Shown here: piece after piece, positions 1 through 10,735 of the stretch
Numbering within the stretch: the first letter of the stretch is position 1
Layout of the letters: each line of letters begins with the position of its first letter
From: Diogma glabrata
Lineage: Eukaryota > Arthropoda > Insecta > Diptera > Cylindrotomidae
Reading direction: 5' to 3'
NCBI GenBank assembly: GCA_963693315.1
Contig: OY856187.1
Location: 425,312,429 to 425,376,428 of the forward strand
Length of the DNA: 64,000 nt
The notes under the pieces: generated by a model
Database searches by the model: none
What the model saw: the letters and a program-made list of their open reading frames with translations, nothing else
What the model was told of the DNA's origin: nothing
Made by a program: the position numbers and the translations under genes

Positions 1-140
1 GAAAATACATTACGTAACACTTTTTCCTCATTACGTTACACTTTTTGTAATAATCAATTTCCGTGTTATGGATAGTGTGATATAATTGATGATTTACTGT
101 TATAGGAGTAGAAAAAGAAAATTAACAAAGCATTAACCAA
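1..140. other. AT-rich flank of tRNA-Lys, no gene
   Basis: AT-rich sequence with a short imperfect direct repeat of a TTACGT(A/T)ACACTTTTT motif near positions 10-46. No coding exon is visible. It lies 5' of the tRNA gene and probably within or beyond an intron of the leftward MOCOS gene. Confidence 0.5.
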
Positions 141-213
141 GCCCGGCTAGCTCAGTCGGTAGAGCATGAGACTCTTAATCTCAGGGTCGTGGGTTCGAGC
201 CCCACGTTGGGCG
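141..213 (+). tRNA. tRNA-Lys (anticodon CTT)
   Basis: A 73-nt cloverleaf can be folded by eye. The acceptor strand GCCCGGC pairs with the 3' strand ending TTGGGC, with G-T pairs. The D-arm has the AGCTCAGTCGGTAGAGC A-box, and the anticodon loop CTCTTAA places CTT at 174-176. The T-arm contains the B-box GGTTCGAGCC. No intron and no encoded CCA, as expected for a eukaryotic nuclear gene. There is no long T run immediately downstream; the first TTTT-type stretch comes about 15-25 nt later. It lies close to the MOCOS exons on the other strand and may sit in a MOCOS intron. Arms are intact, so it is probably functional. Confidence 0.95.
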
Positions 214-465
214 GAAAGTGGTTTACTTTTAACATTGTTTTTATTGATGAAAAGTAATTATGATAATTCAAAATTTACACAAAATATTATTACACATCGT
301 AAAAGACGTTTTCATTCAGTAATGAATAATAATTTAAGTATAGAATGTTCTTTTAGACGAGTTAAGTAGATTTACTGTAATAGCTTTTACAATTCCAACA
401 ATAAAATATGGGATGTTGTAAGTGTATATACTAAATCTATACATAATTATGGTGTGCACACTTAC
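214..465. other. AT-rich sequence, probable MOCOS intron
   Basis: This lies immediately 3' (on the minus strand) of the GTAAGT donor of MOCOS exon 3. I looked for the next MOCOS exon on the minus strand and did not find it, so this stretch is probably intronic. It shares its interval with the tRNA. Confidence 0.45.
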
Positions 466-1572
466 CTCTCATATAAGCAATTTCTCTTCCTATGCCAATT
501 AACATCACTCATTGCAATTTTTACCGTTCCACCGCCATAGTATTTTTTGTTTATTACATATTCCGATTCTTTTAAGACTAATAACGCTCCTAATCCAGTT
601 GGATAACCAAAGATTTTATAAAATGAAATACAAACAAAATCTGGTTGATATTGAGACAGATCTAAAAAATTCGTAGAGGCAAAACTTGCAGCATCTAAAC
701 ATACAAACCATTTTGACTGCTTAGTTCTTGTAAATTCATCTATACCATGTTTTCGTATTTTTTTGATTAAATTTAATGGAAATTTATATCCACTAAAATT
801 ACATTGTGCTGAAATGACCAATAATGAATTGCTTATTTCATTTTCTTTCAAAAAATTATCTTGCAACTTTTTGTCAGATTTATTTAATGTTTCCAAAAGC
901 TCATTCTTGTCAATTGGATTTATTTGATTTGTATCAACTACTTCCCGCATTCCGAGTACAGATGTATGATTTTCTTTAATATAATTGAAACTGCCAAGTT
1001 GATTGCTTGTTCTATTTATTGCTTTAAATGAAAACGATTCAGCAACTAGTTTTAAGCTGTTTGTTGCTCCAGATGTGAATACTACATCATATTGTGACGA
1101 GTCTGTGTTAAAATGTTTTAGAATTCTAAAAAAGAAAAAAATTAATTCATGCTCTAGTTCATGATAAAATATAAACACTTTTTGTTTACTAAATCTGGAA
1201 TCATTAATTTAAATTAATTGAATATCCTGATTGTAAATAACAATATTTTCAATATTAATAATTTTTAATTAGAATTTTTGTTTATTTACCTAAACCTCAC
1301 TTGATCAATTAAATCTTCAGTTGTTTTACTAGTATGTGGACTACAATACAAATTTGTTGATAAATTGTCAAAAACAGATTTTATTTGTTTTTCTGAATAC
1401 AATGTCGTTCCAGCATGATCAAGATAATTTTCTAAAAATAAATATAATAGTAGATAATAAATACCTGTTACAAAATTCATAATGTTATCAACAACAAACC
1501 ATTAAGCCTTGTAAATTCTGATTTTATATATTTCCATTCATCATCGTTATATTCATTTTCGTAATCATTCAT
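466..1572 (-). CDS. MOCOS: Molybdenum cofactor sulfurase (5' part, exons 1-3)
   Basis: Cytosolic PLP enzyme that transfers sulfur to the molybdenum cofactor of xanthine dehydrogenase and aldehyde oxidase (maroon-like in flies). Three exons are seen: 1500-1572 (ATG at 1572), 1290-1431 and 466-1125. Introns are 68 and 164 bp with GT-AG ends, and phases join without a stop to give about 291 residues. Family motifs of the NifS-like domain: NYLDHAGTTLYSEKQI near the start, SGATNSLKLVAESF, NHTSVLGMRE, SAQCNFSGYKFPL, the aspartate region CLDAASF, and SFYKIFGYPTGLGALLV carrying the PLP lysine. Exon 3 ends at a consensus GTAAGT donor. The rest of the aminotransferase domain and the C-terminal MOSC domain must lie left of the window. 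The family normally has 750-900 residues, so this is a fragment because of the window edge, not decay. Exon 1 is short and inferred. Confidence 0.93.
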
Positions 1573-2266
1573 AATTATTTACAAGTTTTTTCTAGATTTG
1601 TTTTTATGTTTCTCAATGAACTAATGACTTATTATTATTTAATATATATTATTACTTTTATTAATGGATATTTAAGACAAAAAGAAACGATTTAATACAC
1701 AAATAAACGCTTGTGTTTAAAAAATAAACTGTTATCTTCAGTATATAAAGTGGAATGACAAGAAACACTCATCTATATCTATGAACATTTGTTGCTTTTG
1801 GTATTGGGAATAAATGATTTTTTTAAACATGTAGTTAATTAATATCATTTAAATTAAAATAATCATAAACAAAAGCACTAACCAATTTTCTGTCCAATGT
1901 TGAACTCCCCAAGAACCACGTAATCGTTCAACGCTTTGATACTTTTCATGTAATACGTATTCACAAGTATCTTATATTGTATTTTATTTGCAAAATAACT
2001 TCTTTTCTGAATAAAACGCAAGATTCTAGCACTACGTTCTCAGAAATAATTTTAGTCTGTGCTATTATGGGTCATGGAAAACATTTACAGCCCTTGTCTT
2101 GTTTCATTTCTTCGGTAAAATTGAATCTGCTTCGTACAATTTACAGTATATAAATTTACTGATAAAGTAGTTTTTTAAGATAATAGAGTATATTCCCGAA
2201 AATATTTTGACAGCTCAAACCAGGGGTGCGTTTCGAAATTAACCACGGTTAACCATACCCAAGTAT
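1573..2266. other. MOCOS upstream region, no gene seen
   Basis: AT-rich upstream flank of MOCOS. It probably contains the MOCOS promoter, but I see no clear TATA or initiator that decides a start. No conserved exon is visible on either strand. Confidence 0.4.
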
Positions 2267-2763
2267 CCTTGTGATCTTATATCCACATAACTTACAAAAT
2301 TTGTGCAAGGTGAAACACAATTTGTGTCTGTCAATTTTAAAATTTGTGCAATTAGTGGAAGGGTTATAAGAACAGCATTTGTGCAAGCAAAACTTCAAAT
2401 TAAATTTGACACATTGTATATGCACAAAAATTTACTAAATTTAAGCTAATTTCAGACTAACTTAAATAAAATAAATCGAAAATGTTAAGAAAATTATTTT
2501 AGCTCTTATTATTAATAAATTAACGATATTTAGCACCAATTTAAATTTGTTTTTGTTTACATAACCTTACATAACCCATTTGACATATGTCAAAACAAAC
2601 TTGCACAAATAATTTTTTTCTGCCACAAGAAATTTTTTTGTGTAATTTGTGTTGCACAAATTACACAAATTGTGATTTTAAAAACAGCAATTGTGCACGA
2701 ACACTTGCCGCAATTATTATAAGAACAGCAATTTGTGTAAGTTGTGTGGACATAAGATCACTA
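2267..2763. repeat. MITE with ~40-bp inverted ends
   Basis: The left end (near 2267-2310) contains TGATCTTATATCCACATAAC. The right end (near 2723-2763) is its imperfect reverse complement, reading GTTGTGTGGACATAAGATCA on the plus strand. The interior is rich in repeated AATTTGTGCA motifs and also carries a TATAAGAACAGCA direct repeat. The structure fits a non-autonomous inverted-repeat element of about 500 bp. The exact ends and target duplication are not clear. Confidence 0.55.
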
Positions 2764-2771
2764 CCTAAAAC

Positions 2772-2801
2772 AAAATGGAACTCAAATTTGAGTTCCATTT
2801 T
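2772..2801. repeat. Perfect 30-nt palindrome
   Basis: A 15-nt arm starting AAAATGGAACTCAAA is followed directly by its exact reverse complement, giving a loop-less perfect palindrome next to the inverted-repeat element on its left. It could be a transposon junction, or a hairpin in any transcript through the region. No function is assigned. Confidence 0.8.
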
Positions 2802-2821
2802 TTTAATACAATTTAGTAACT

Positions 2822-2981
2822 TAAAATAGTTCGGCGTGCGACACTGTGTCGAATGCTTTTCGTCGAGCGCAACTAATATTGTTCTGGCACAATGTTGTTT
2901 TTGGTTTGATCCATCACGCTCCTTGTGAAGAGCGGTGGTTGTACTATGTGCTGTCCTAAAGCCATGTTGCAATCCTACTTG
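2822..2981 (-). mobile_element. Short LINE reverse transcriptase remnant
   Basis: The minus-strand translation contains QHGFRTAHSTTTALHK followed by a TILVALD-like segment. This matches the pattern in non-LTR (Jockey-like) reverse transcriptases, where Q-GFR--HST is followed by a catalytic-region VALD. The AFDTV motif expected after VALD is lost and the frame drifts into unrelated sequence, so it is a short decayed fragment. Confidence 0.55.
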
Positions 2982-3110
2982 AGTTGTTGCAAAAATAATA
3001 ATAACGCAACTATATAGCAAAAACAACTTAAAGCAACGTAAAACGATCTTGTATAGCAAGAAATAATTATGTAGAGTTTTCCAAATACACTATATTATAT
3101 TATATTAAGG

Positions 3111-3408
3111 GTGTTTTCCAAACGACGACTTATTTGTGGAACATGTCTTATTCTAAACTTATTCAAATAAGTATGATGGCGAGGTGACTTATTTAGTATC
3201 TCTTTTTCCACAAAAATTTAATCTGATATGTCAAATATACTTTTTAGTTAATTTAGTGAATATCTCTCTAATTTGATCTAACGTTTTTATAAATCAGATT
3301 AAAACTGACATAATTATAGACATTATTGTCTTGAATGATTTTTTTGACCTTTTCAATATGGCGGCAAATAAGAAATAAGTATCAAATAAGTCGTCGTTTG
3401 GAAAGCAC
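3111..3408. repeat. MITE, ~298 bp, inverted ends
   Basis: The left end GTGTTTTCCAAACGACGACT and the right end, whose reverse complement reads GTGCTTTCCAAACGACGACT, match at 19 of 20 positions and continue into CTTATTTG on both sides. The interior is AT-rich and non-coding. It lies directly 5' of GID8. Confidence 0.75.
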
Positions 3409-3642
3409 TTTGGAATACACTATTTAGCTATAGTAAAGTTTCGGAACGTACCCCAGCTGATTACAAAGGTCAAGTTTTATTTCGAGAATAAGGTCTATAG
3501 TATGTTGTTGGCAGTCATGAATTTTTTTCATTTGCTTACTTGCTATCTTCATTTCTATTGTGACACGAAAGTTATTCTGTCAAGAAATCATCTGTTTAAT
3601 TTTTCGATTTGTTAAATACATATATTTATTTTCTTTTTTAAA

Positions 3643-4851
3643 ATGAGTTACAACGATAAAAATACTTGTATTACAAAAGAAGAATGGCAATCAAGATTGG
3701 AAAATTTTCCATTTAATCAAAAGGATATGAATAAATTAATAATGAATTATTTTGTGACAGGTACCTAATTTACCTTTGTTGATTATTTTTTTTTTTTAAA
3801 TTCAATAATAAAAGTAAACCAATTATAATAATGTTTAAGAATTTTGCGAAAAATTTAAATTTTAGCGAAACTATCTATGGTGTACTGTGTAGCATAAAAT
3901 ATTTAAGAAAACAAAAAGGGAACAAAGCCTTTTCATTTGTTGAAAATGGCAATTTAATTGATTTTATGACGTCATTATTAATAGAATACGGAAATGATAG
4001 TGCAATTTACAGTTTGCAAGATGCGTTGATTATTTAATAATTTGTTAATGTAAAATTCAAAACAATTTTTTTTTTAAATTGATTATAATACGGCAATAAT
4101 TATAATTTAACAAATTATAACTTGTTTAATCCATTCAAACAGTTTGCTACTGGTAAACATTCTGTGCTCTGTTTGTTTTATACTATTAATGAAATAATAC
4201 TTTCATAATATTTATAGAGGGTTGCAAAGATGCTGCAGAAATTTTCCAACAAGAAGCTGGTATTGAACCTGATGTTGAATTAAATTCATTAGATAATCGA
4301 ATTTTAATTCGTGAAGCTGTTCAAAGTGGTAGGGTTCAAGATGCAACACACTTAGTGAACCAGTATTATCCAGAACTGCTAGACAATGATCGGTATTTAT
4401 ATTTCCATCTTCAACAGCTACATTTAATCGAACTAATCAGGTAACATTATAACTGATTAGTCATAATTTTGTTTTAATTTAATTTTTCTTTCTGTGTTTG
4501 CCCAGAGCTGGAAAAATTGAAGAAGTTTTATCATTTGCACAAACCAGAATGGCTGATGCGGGTGAAAATAATCCTGACATTTTAACAGAGTTAGAACGAA
4601 CATTAGCGCTTTTAGCATTTGAAAAACCAGAACAGAGTCCATTTTCCGATTTACTAGAACAATCACATCGTCAAAAAGTAGCAAGTGAACTAAACGCGTC
4701 TATATTAAAACATGAACATCAAGAACAAACAACACCAAGAATTGCAAATTTACTTAAATTAATATTATGGGCACAATCAGAGTTAGACAAACGAAATATT
4801 AGTTATCCAAAAATGACTGATTTACAATCTGCGTTAGTTGAACCAAAATAG
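3643..4851 (+). CDS. GID8: GID8/TWA1, CTLH E3 ligase subunit
   Basis: Core subunit of the CTLH (GID) ubiquitin ligase, a LisH-CTLH-CRA protein of nucleus and cytoplasm. Three exons: 3643-3760, 4218-4440 and 4506-4851, with GT-AG introns of 457 and 65 bp. The joined phases give 228 residues, the same length as vertebrate GID8. The N-terminal LisH is followed by [20 protein letters not shown] across the first splice. The CTLH part includes [17 protein letters not shown] and the CRA part [22 protein letters not shown]. The C-terminus [15 protein letters not shown]...YPKMTDL is typical. The start is the first ATG of the exon and gives the expected N-terminus. Probable AATAAA polyadenylation signals lie near 5178 or 5218. 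The gene is transcribed away from MOCOS. Confidence 0.96.
3831..4037 (+). other. Unassigned 68-residue open frame in GID8 intron 1
   Basis: This open frame lies wholly inside the first GID8 intron on the same strand and starts [17 protein letters not shown]. It has a fairly balanced amino-acid composition for AT-rich intron DNA and looks more protein-like than its surroundings. I do not recognise it and see no splice context joining it to GID8. It could be chance, a gene fragment or an alternative exon. Confidence 0.2.
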
Positions 4852-5899
4852 ATTTAAATCAAAGCAAAAATTTATTTATTGGAATAAGATTTTGTATAAG
4901 ATGAGATAAAACATTTAACACTATTAGATATTTACAAGAACGAGTTGAGTTTGACTTTCATACTGTAAATGAAACAAAATGGTTTTGAGTTTTATATAAA
5001 ATTAAAAGTATAATTAAATATTAAGGAATTTAGTTGTTTTAAACTGGTGATCGCAGTGTTTCCCTATTACATACTAATTTTGTACAAAATATCAGTTTGT
5101 AATGTGCAGCCGAAGAAGACGTTGCAATCCATCAAATTTTTAGTTTGAATTATTTTTAATGCAAGCAAGTTATATTTAATAAAATATTTTAATAGATCTA
5201 GGAAATTATTAATGAATAATAAATGCTCTACAGCAAGAAAATACAAAATGTCGTTTTCAATTTATTTCTAGTATGAATCCACCACTAGGCACTATGTAGC
5301 CACTAAAGAATTCTCTTAATTCTTTGGTAACTACCTTTTCATTTTTTTAAAAGAATTTTTACTTCAAGTACGTTCCGAAACTTTACTATAGTTAAATATT
5401 TAATGCACCAATCAAATCACCGCTTTAAAATATTTAATAATTATAGTTAAATAATTTCTGAACGATGCTCATTAAGTAAAATATTAAAAACACAAATATT
5501 AATACAATATGTTAAAATCATATGTCAGAATAATTCTTTCATAAAATGTTTCAATTGAATAAAATTAAAACCGAATTTAGAAACTGAAACAGAAACTGAA
5601 AATTCGTCTGTTTTGTCTGAAACGGAAACAATTAAAATTTAATTGTTTCTGTTCCAGAAACTGTCACATAATTTTAAATTATTATTTTGAATTTTGATAA
5701 TAGAGTTTTCAATTTTGAATAGTTTTCAGTTTCAGTTTCTGTTGTATGTGAATGCCCGGCTTAACTGCATAGAAACGTTCATCGTAGTTACTCTCCAAAT
5801 ACATTTTATATTAAAATTATATTCGAGTAAATAGAAATCTCCAAAGTTTCGAACGCCAAAAACATATGTCGAAATCATAATAAACAAAATATTGGTAAA
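4852..5899. other. GID8 3' UTR and spacer to TBC1D7
   Basis: Contains the likely GID8 3' UTR, the right copy of the 30-bp inverted repeat, and a small inverted pair built on GAAACTGAAACAGAAACTGA (5580-5603) and its complement (about 5721-5742). I see no coding exon. Confidence 0.45.
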
Positions 5900-7044
5900 A
5901 TGTCAACCGATGATAAAGAAAAAAAATCTGGAAGAAATTTTCGTTCTTCCTACTATAATAAATTAAGATGTATGGGAGTTGAAGAAAAAAAATCACTAGA
6001 AATTTTATTAGAAGAAAAACCAATAAATAAAATTAAATTAAAACAATTTTGTTTAATGTTTTCTGTACCCGCAATTCATCGTAGCACATTATGGAATATT
6101 TTACTTGGTAGTTATATTTTGATTTATAAATTGATTATTATTAATTCCAAATAAATTATAATAGGCATTTACCCAAATGATGAAACTAATGAATTTTTTA
6201 AAATACAACGAAGTGCCGTTTATAATGATCTGTTACATGCACTTCAGATTATTGGAATCGTTGACGAAAAAACACAAAAATCAAAAGTTTTTCACGCAAT
6301 GTGGTTATTGGAAAATAAAAAATTACATTTGGGATTTAATATTAACGTATGTAAATAATATATATTTAATTATTTTAGTTTCATAATTTATATATTTAAT
6401 AGACTGATAGTAATTTTGTAACAATAACTGAAATTTTATTACAAAATTTCGAAGGATACGATGAGATGACTTTCGTTGAAACTTATTGGAAAGTTAAAGG
6501 GTTTTATGAGTTTACTCAGGAAATAGAAAAAGAGGCACAACGTTTAATTGCGTTTACATTTACTGTGTTGCAAAAAGAAGATAGTATATTGTATAAGTAT
6601 GTTATTGTTCAAATAAGTTTCACTGTTAGACTAATTATTTCGAGTTATATTTATTAGCAATCTAGAAACAATTGGCGTGTTATCAGCACTTCCCCTACAA
6701 CAATGGTATACTTGTTGTTTTGCTGGCATCATTGCCGAACCATCAATTATTAGAATATGGGATAAAATATGTGGCGGATCTAAAAAGATTTTGGTGTTTG
6801 TTACTGTTGTTTTATTTACAACGTTAAGAAGGCAAATTTTGTACTGCAAAGATTTAAAATCGCTATTGGTTGCAATTGAAAATGTGATTTTTATTTCTTT
6901 AGTTTCTTTACGAGTTGTAAATTCTATTTTCAATTTCAGATAAAAGATGATAAAGAAACTGCTGATGTGTTAGTGAATAAGGCAATCGAGTTATGGCAGC
7001 AAAATAATGGTCATTCGGAATTTGTAAATACATCAAAACGTTAA
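5900..7044 (+). CDS. TBC1D7: TBC1 domain family member 7 (TSC complex subunit)
   Basis: Third subunit of the TSC1-TSC2-TBC1D7 complex that restrains Rheb/TORC1 signalling at lysosomes. Five exons: 5900-6107, 6165-6346, 6403-6596, 6658-6883 and 6940-7044. Introns are short (56-61 bp) and GT-AG, and joined phases give 304 residues (human protein 293). Family features in order: RNFRSSYYNKLRCMGVEEKK and SLEILLEEK at the N-terminus, HRSTLWNILLGIYP, VYNDLLHALQIIG, then RIWDKICGGSKKILVFV and the C-terminal KAIELWQQ. The canonical TBC arginine and glutamine fingers are not obvious, as in known TBC1D7, where the role is structural. An AATAAA lies at 7107-7112. The start is the first in-frame ATG before the conserved N-terminus. 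Confidence 0.95.
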
Positions 7045-7347
7045 AAATTTTAAAATATTTATTATATATAAACTTTTATAATAACATATTGATCGTAAAA
7101 TTACAAAATAAATTATAATTTATCACAAATTTGCTAGCATTTTAAATTTTAATCGTAAAAAAATATTTATTTTTACAAAACAATTTAGAACCAATTTTCT
7201 TTACTTAAACTACGCTTAAAAATTCACCAGTAATGATACTCCATTTCAAAGATGGTAGTAATTTGTATGCATAAAATGCTTAAAATAAAATATAAAAATC
7301 TTTAGTTTCATTATTTTTGTTAAAAAAAGAAAATAATTTAAAACCAA
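7045..7347. other. Convergent 3' spacer TBC1D7 / SLC35C1
   Basis: Short AT-rich interval between the converging 3' ends of two genes. It holds the TBC1D7 polyadenylation signal on the plus strand and an A/T-rich signal candidate (AATAAA type, minus strand) near 7165-7175. No other feature is seen. Confidence 0.6.
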
Positions 7348-10300
7348 TTATACTTTCTGTTCGTTAAAGTTTTTCTTGTGAGTTTTTGTCATTTCAATTT
7401 GTTTAACTCTAGCATACAAAGCACTCCCTCCAAGAACAATAAAGTTTGAAAACCACCATAAATATGTTTTTGATTCACTATACCATTGTGTTGCCATAAC
7501 TGTTTGTGCACAAGCTTTAGCTGTACCAGATATATTGTGTGTTAACGCTGATGTTACTTTTATTTGTAATGCTGTAACGAAACCTATTGCAAAACCACAA
7601 ATTCCCCCTATTAGCATAACAAACCAAAACCATGGCATAAACAGGTTTTGATATGAAAACACAATTGGAATTTCACCGGTAAATATCATTAACGGAATGA
7701 ATAAAATTGTTGAATATACATTGTTATAATAACTGAGCAACCATACTTCTTGTTTAACATATGGCAAAACTTTTTTAGTGTAAATTGAATACATCGAAAG
7801 TGATAATGATCCCAGAACACCAAAAATTGTACCAGTTAGAGAAAATGATTCTGAAAAAGTAATAACCATTATTAAAAGTAATAACCATTATAAACACTCA
7901 TCGAAATATATTCTTTAGAGTTACCTGTGACACTTTCTTGATCAACTCCCAACCAGAATCCAACAATTATGATTCCACAACATAAAATACAATTGAAACT
8001 AGTTTTTTCTTTTAAAAAAACGTAAGTCAGCGTAACGTTAAAGACCGTGGTTAATGATCGCCCCACATAGTAAAAAGCTACTCCAACATATTTGAGACAT
8101 AAATTATTCGTTGCAATCATTATTGTAAATAAAATGGATAGAGGAATTACCTAACAATAGATTATGCTTTACAGAAAATTTCAATTAACAAATACTTTAA
8201 AAGATGAGGTTACACTACAATCATACATGAGGCTACGGCTCGTTATATGGGGGCCGCCCCTGGGGGTGGATTCGTCGGAAAGCTAAGGTGGTGGGGATTA
8301 TATATATATATGTAGGTATCTTAGGCTAGGTTTAGGTTATTTGAAATGAAATATTTTAAGATATATTTTATATTATTTTATTTTTCACTCGCTTCTGCGA
8401 CCCTGCAGACCTTCGATCAATAGGACCCCCCTCCCCTCTTCCGCCGCCCCATCCCTTCATCCACCTAACCTAATCTTTATTAAATTTTTTATTATTGTTA
8501 TAATTTGATAGTTCTGCGTAGTATGTAGGTATATATGTAGGCATCTTAGGCCGGAGGGTTATTTGAAATGAAATATTTTAAGATATATTTTTTTCGCTCG
8601 CGTCTGCGACCCTGCAGACCTTCGATCAATAGCAACCCCCTCCAACACCACCCCCCTCTCCCCCCACACCTATCCCTTCATCCACCTAACCTTTTTTTTT
8701 ATTGTTTTAATTTGATAGTTCTGCATGTTATATATACTTACATTACTTATACTGATTATACTTACATTTTTATTAATAAATACAAAAGTCAAATTGTCAA
8801 ACTTTCAAAATTTTTTTAGGTTTTAGAACAATAAAAGAAAAGATTCTTGAAACTGTAGTTAATTTCCAACTTCAAGAGTATTTAGAACAAAATAACTTAA
8901 TCTTTGAGTACCAATCTGGATTCAGAAAGAACCATAGTTGTGAGTCTTTAATCAACTTAATTGTAACAAATTGGAAAGTAGCCATTCATGACGGGAAAGT
9001 TATTGTTGCTGTTTTTCTTGATTTACGAAGGGCCTTTGAAACAATCGACCGTTATATACTAATTCAAAAACTTCAAAATTATGGTATTTGTGACATAGAA
9101 CTGAAATGGTTTCAATCTTATTTAAGTGGAAGACAACAAAAAACCAAAATTAATGAAGCAGTATCTGATTCACTCGATGTTGAAATTGGAGTACCTCAGG
9201 GAACAATTTTAGGCGTTGTATTATTTTTGCTTTATATCAATGACATTAAAAATGTTATTGATGAATGCAATATAACTTTATTTGCGGATGATGCTCTTTT
9301 ATATATAGTTGGTAACTCCACCGAGGATTGCATTACAAAAATTAATAATGATCTTAGAAAGTTAAATAAATGGTTTGAAATAAACAAAATGAAATTAAAT
9401 ATTGAAAAAACAAAATGTATGTGTATAAATGGTAAATTAAGCTCGAATATCATTATTGATAGTCAAATTATAGAAAATGTTGATGAAATTAAGTATTTAG
9501 GAATAATAATAGATAATATGTTGAATTTTAAAAGTAACTTAGATTATATTTGTAAGAAGTTAATTAAAAAAGTTTATTTTCTAAAGTATATCAGGAAGAA
9601 TATTTCTCAAAAGACCGCAATATATATCTACAATGCAATTATTAAACCACATTTTGAGTATTGCTCTTCCATCTTGTTTTTAAATAATAAAGCAATGATG
9701 GATAGATTGCAAAAACTACAAAATAAATGTATGCGTTATATATTGAAAGTTGGTAGGCTTACACATATAAATACAATGCTTAAGGCATTAAATTTCTTAA
9801 GTGTAGAGCAAAGAATAAAAATGAATGTGTTAATTCTTGTATTTAAATTAAAAAATAATATTCTTCCTCATTACTTGACAGAAAAACTAACCTATGTAAA
9901 TGAAGTTCACAATTATAACACAAGAAGTCAATCAGATTTTAGGTTGAGATTATGTAAAAATGATAAAACAAAAAATATGTTAATGTATAAGGGTTTAGAT
10001 TTATTTAATTCGCTACCTTTGTATTTAAAAAATGAGATAAATTTAATTAAATTTAAGAACACGATTAGGGACTATTGTTTGTTAAATTATTAATTAATAA
10101 TAATGAAATTATATTAAGTTTGTAATATGTATTAGGAAAATAATTATATTGGTATTTAATTATACTAAATAAATAAACTATAAACTAAACTAAATTCTGG
10201 AAATTTCCGATGTCTATGGAGAACCTAACCCCCCCATAACTCCTAAACCCACCCCTCCGGCCTAAGTTACCTACATATATATAACCCCACCACCTAAATT

Positions 10301-10735
10301 TTGCAACGAACCCACCTCCACCCACAGGGGGTGGCCCCCACATAACGAACTTGTGCCCTTTAGTGAAACCATTTGCATCAAATTAAGAACTTACATTTTT
10401 AAAAGTATCCCAATGTAATGGATTTCCATCGGGAAAACTAACAATACGTGGAAATATACAAGAAAGCCGGTTCATTGTAAAACATATTGATGCAGAAACA
10501 ACACACTGGAACCATGTTACAAATAAAGGTGCATCCAATTTAACTGTATCACTACTTAATAAGGCCTTATTAACAAAAACTGTTAATATCGATATTATCC
10601 TGAAAACAAAATATCAAAACATTATACAAAATCAAAGACTCGACGTGGTACTTACCAATATGCGGACACAACTATAAATATTTGAATATATTTTGATACA
10701 AGATTCTCTTTAAGGGGTTCTAGTGACTTATACAT
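7348..10735 (-). CDS. SLC35C1: GDP-fucose transporter (Golgi)
   Basis: Golgi multipass nucleotide-sugar antiporter that imports GDP-fucose for glycoprotein and Notch fucosylation. Four exons: 10656-10735, 10395-10599, 7925-8150 and 7348-7850. The phases join cleanly to 337 residues, close to the family length (about 320-365). The N-terminal helix contains [20 protein letters not shown]. Exon 3 carries the signature [19 protein letters not shown] followed by [10 protein letters not shown]. Exon 4 has [51 protein letters not shown] and [11 protein letters not shown]. Several hydrophobic segments fit a ten-helix transporter. Intron 2 (8151-10394) is enlarged by an inverted-repeat element carrying LINE sequence. 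Intron 3 (7851-7924) contains two tandem copies of a 19-bp unit. All exons are intact, so splicing presumably removes the insertion. Confidence 0.95.
8331..8740. repeat. Two-copy tandem repeat, ~225 bp unit
   Basis: Two copies share GGTTATTTGAAATGAAATAT at the start, then CTGCGACCCTGCAGACCTTC, a C-rich segment, ATCCCTTCATCCACCTAACC, and TTTGATAGTTCTGC at the end. The first copy begins near 8336 and the second near 8558. Differences lie in the length of the C-rich and T-rich tracts. Confidence 0.7.
8825..10195 (+). mobile_element. LINE reverse transcriptase (Jockey/CR1-like), 5' truncated
   Basis: An uninterrupted frame runs from about 8825 to the stop at 10091-10093, about 420 codons. It encodes the C-terminal two thirds of a non-LTR reverse transcriptase. 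Motifs in order: [24 protein letters not shown] (usually AFDT), [19 protein letters not shown] and the active-site [10 protein letters not shown] (F-ADD form), then a thumb/C-terminal region ending near [13 protein letters not shown]. The 5' endonuclease and first RT motifs are absent, consistent with 5' truncation. A short TAAA-rich tail follows near 10165-10195. The open frame suggests a young insertion. It lies antisense to SLC35C1. Confidence 0.85.

Larger units (their letters stand above)
3422..5397. repeat. 30-bp inverted repeats flanking GID8
   Basis: 3422-3451 and 5368-5397 are inverted copies matching at 29 of 30 bases by hand alignment (core CTATAGTAAAGTTTCGGAAC). They enclose the whole GID8 gene, about 2 kb. 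They may be ends of an unrelated MITE family present on both sides, or the ends of one captured segment. Confidence 0.7.
8240..10348. mobile_element. Inverted-repeat element in SLC35C1 intron 2
   Basis: The left end starts TCGTTATATGGGGGCCGCCC. The right end (about 10258-10348) has reverse complement TCGTTATGTGGGGGCCACCC. Both continue through a GGTGGTGGGG-TATATATATGTAGGTA stretch, so the inverted ends span roughly 90 bp. The element is locally GC-rich compared with the intron. It contains a tandem ~225-bp duplication (8331-8740) and a LINE reverse transcriptase. No transposase is visible, so it is probably a non-autonomous element into which a LINE inserted. Target duplications are not clear. 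Confidence 0.65.

Noticed and set aside
166..369. 67-codon frame at the tRNA
   Set aside because: It overlaps the tRNA-Lys gene and has no protein-like features downstream.
2661..3059. 132-codon minus-strand gene
   Set aside because: The frame joins a LINE scrap to MITE and palindrome sequence; only the RT-like part is meaningful.
6631..6933. 100-codon minus-strand frame
   Set aside because: It is the antisense shadow of TBC1D7 exon 4.
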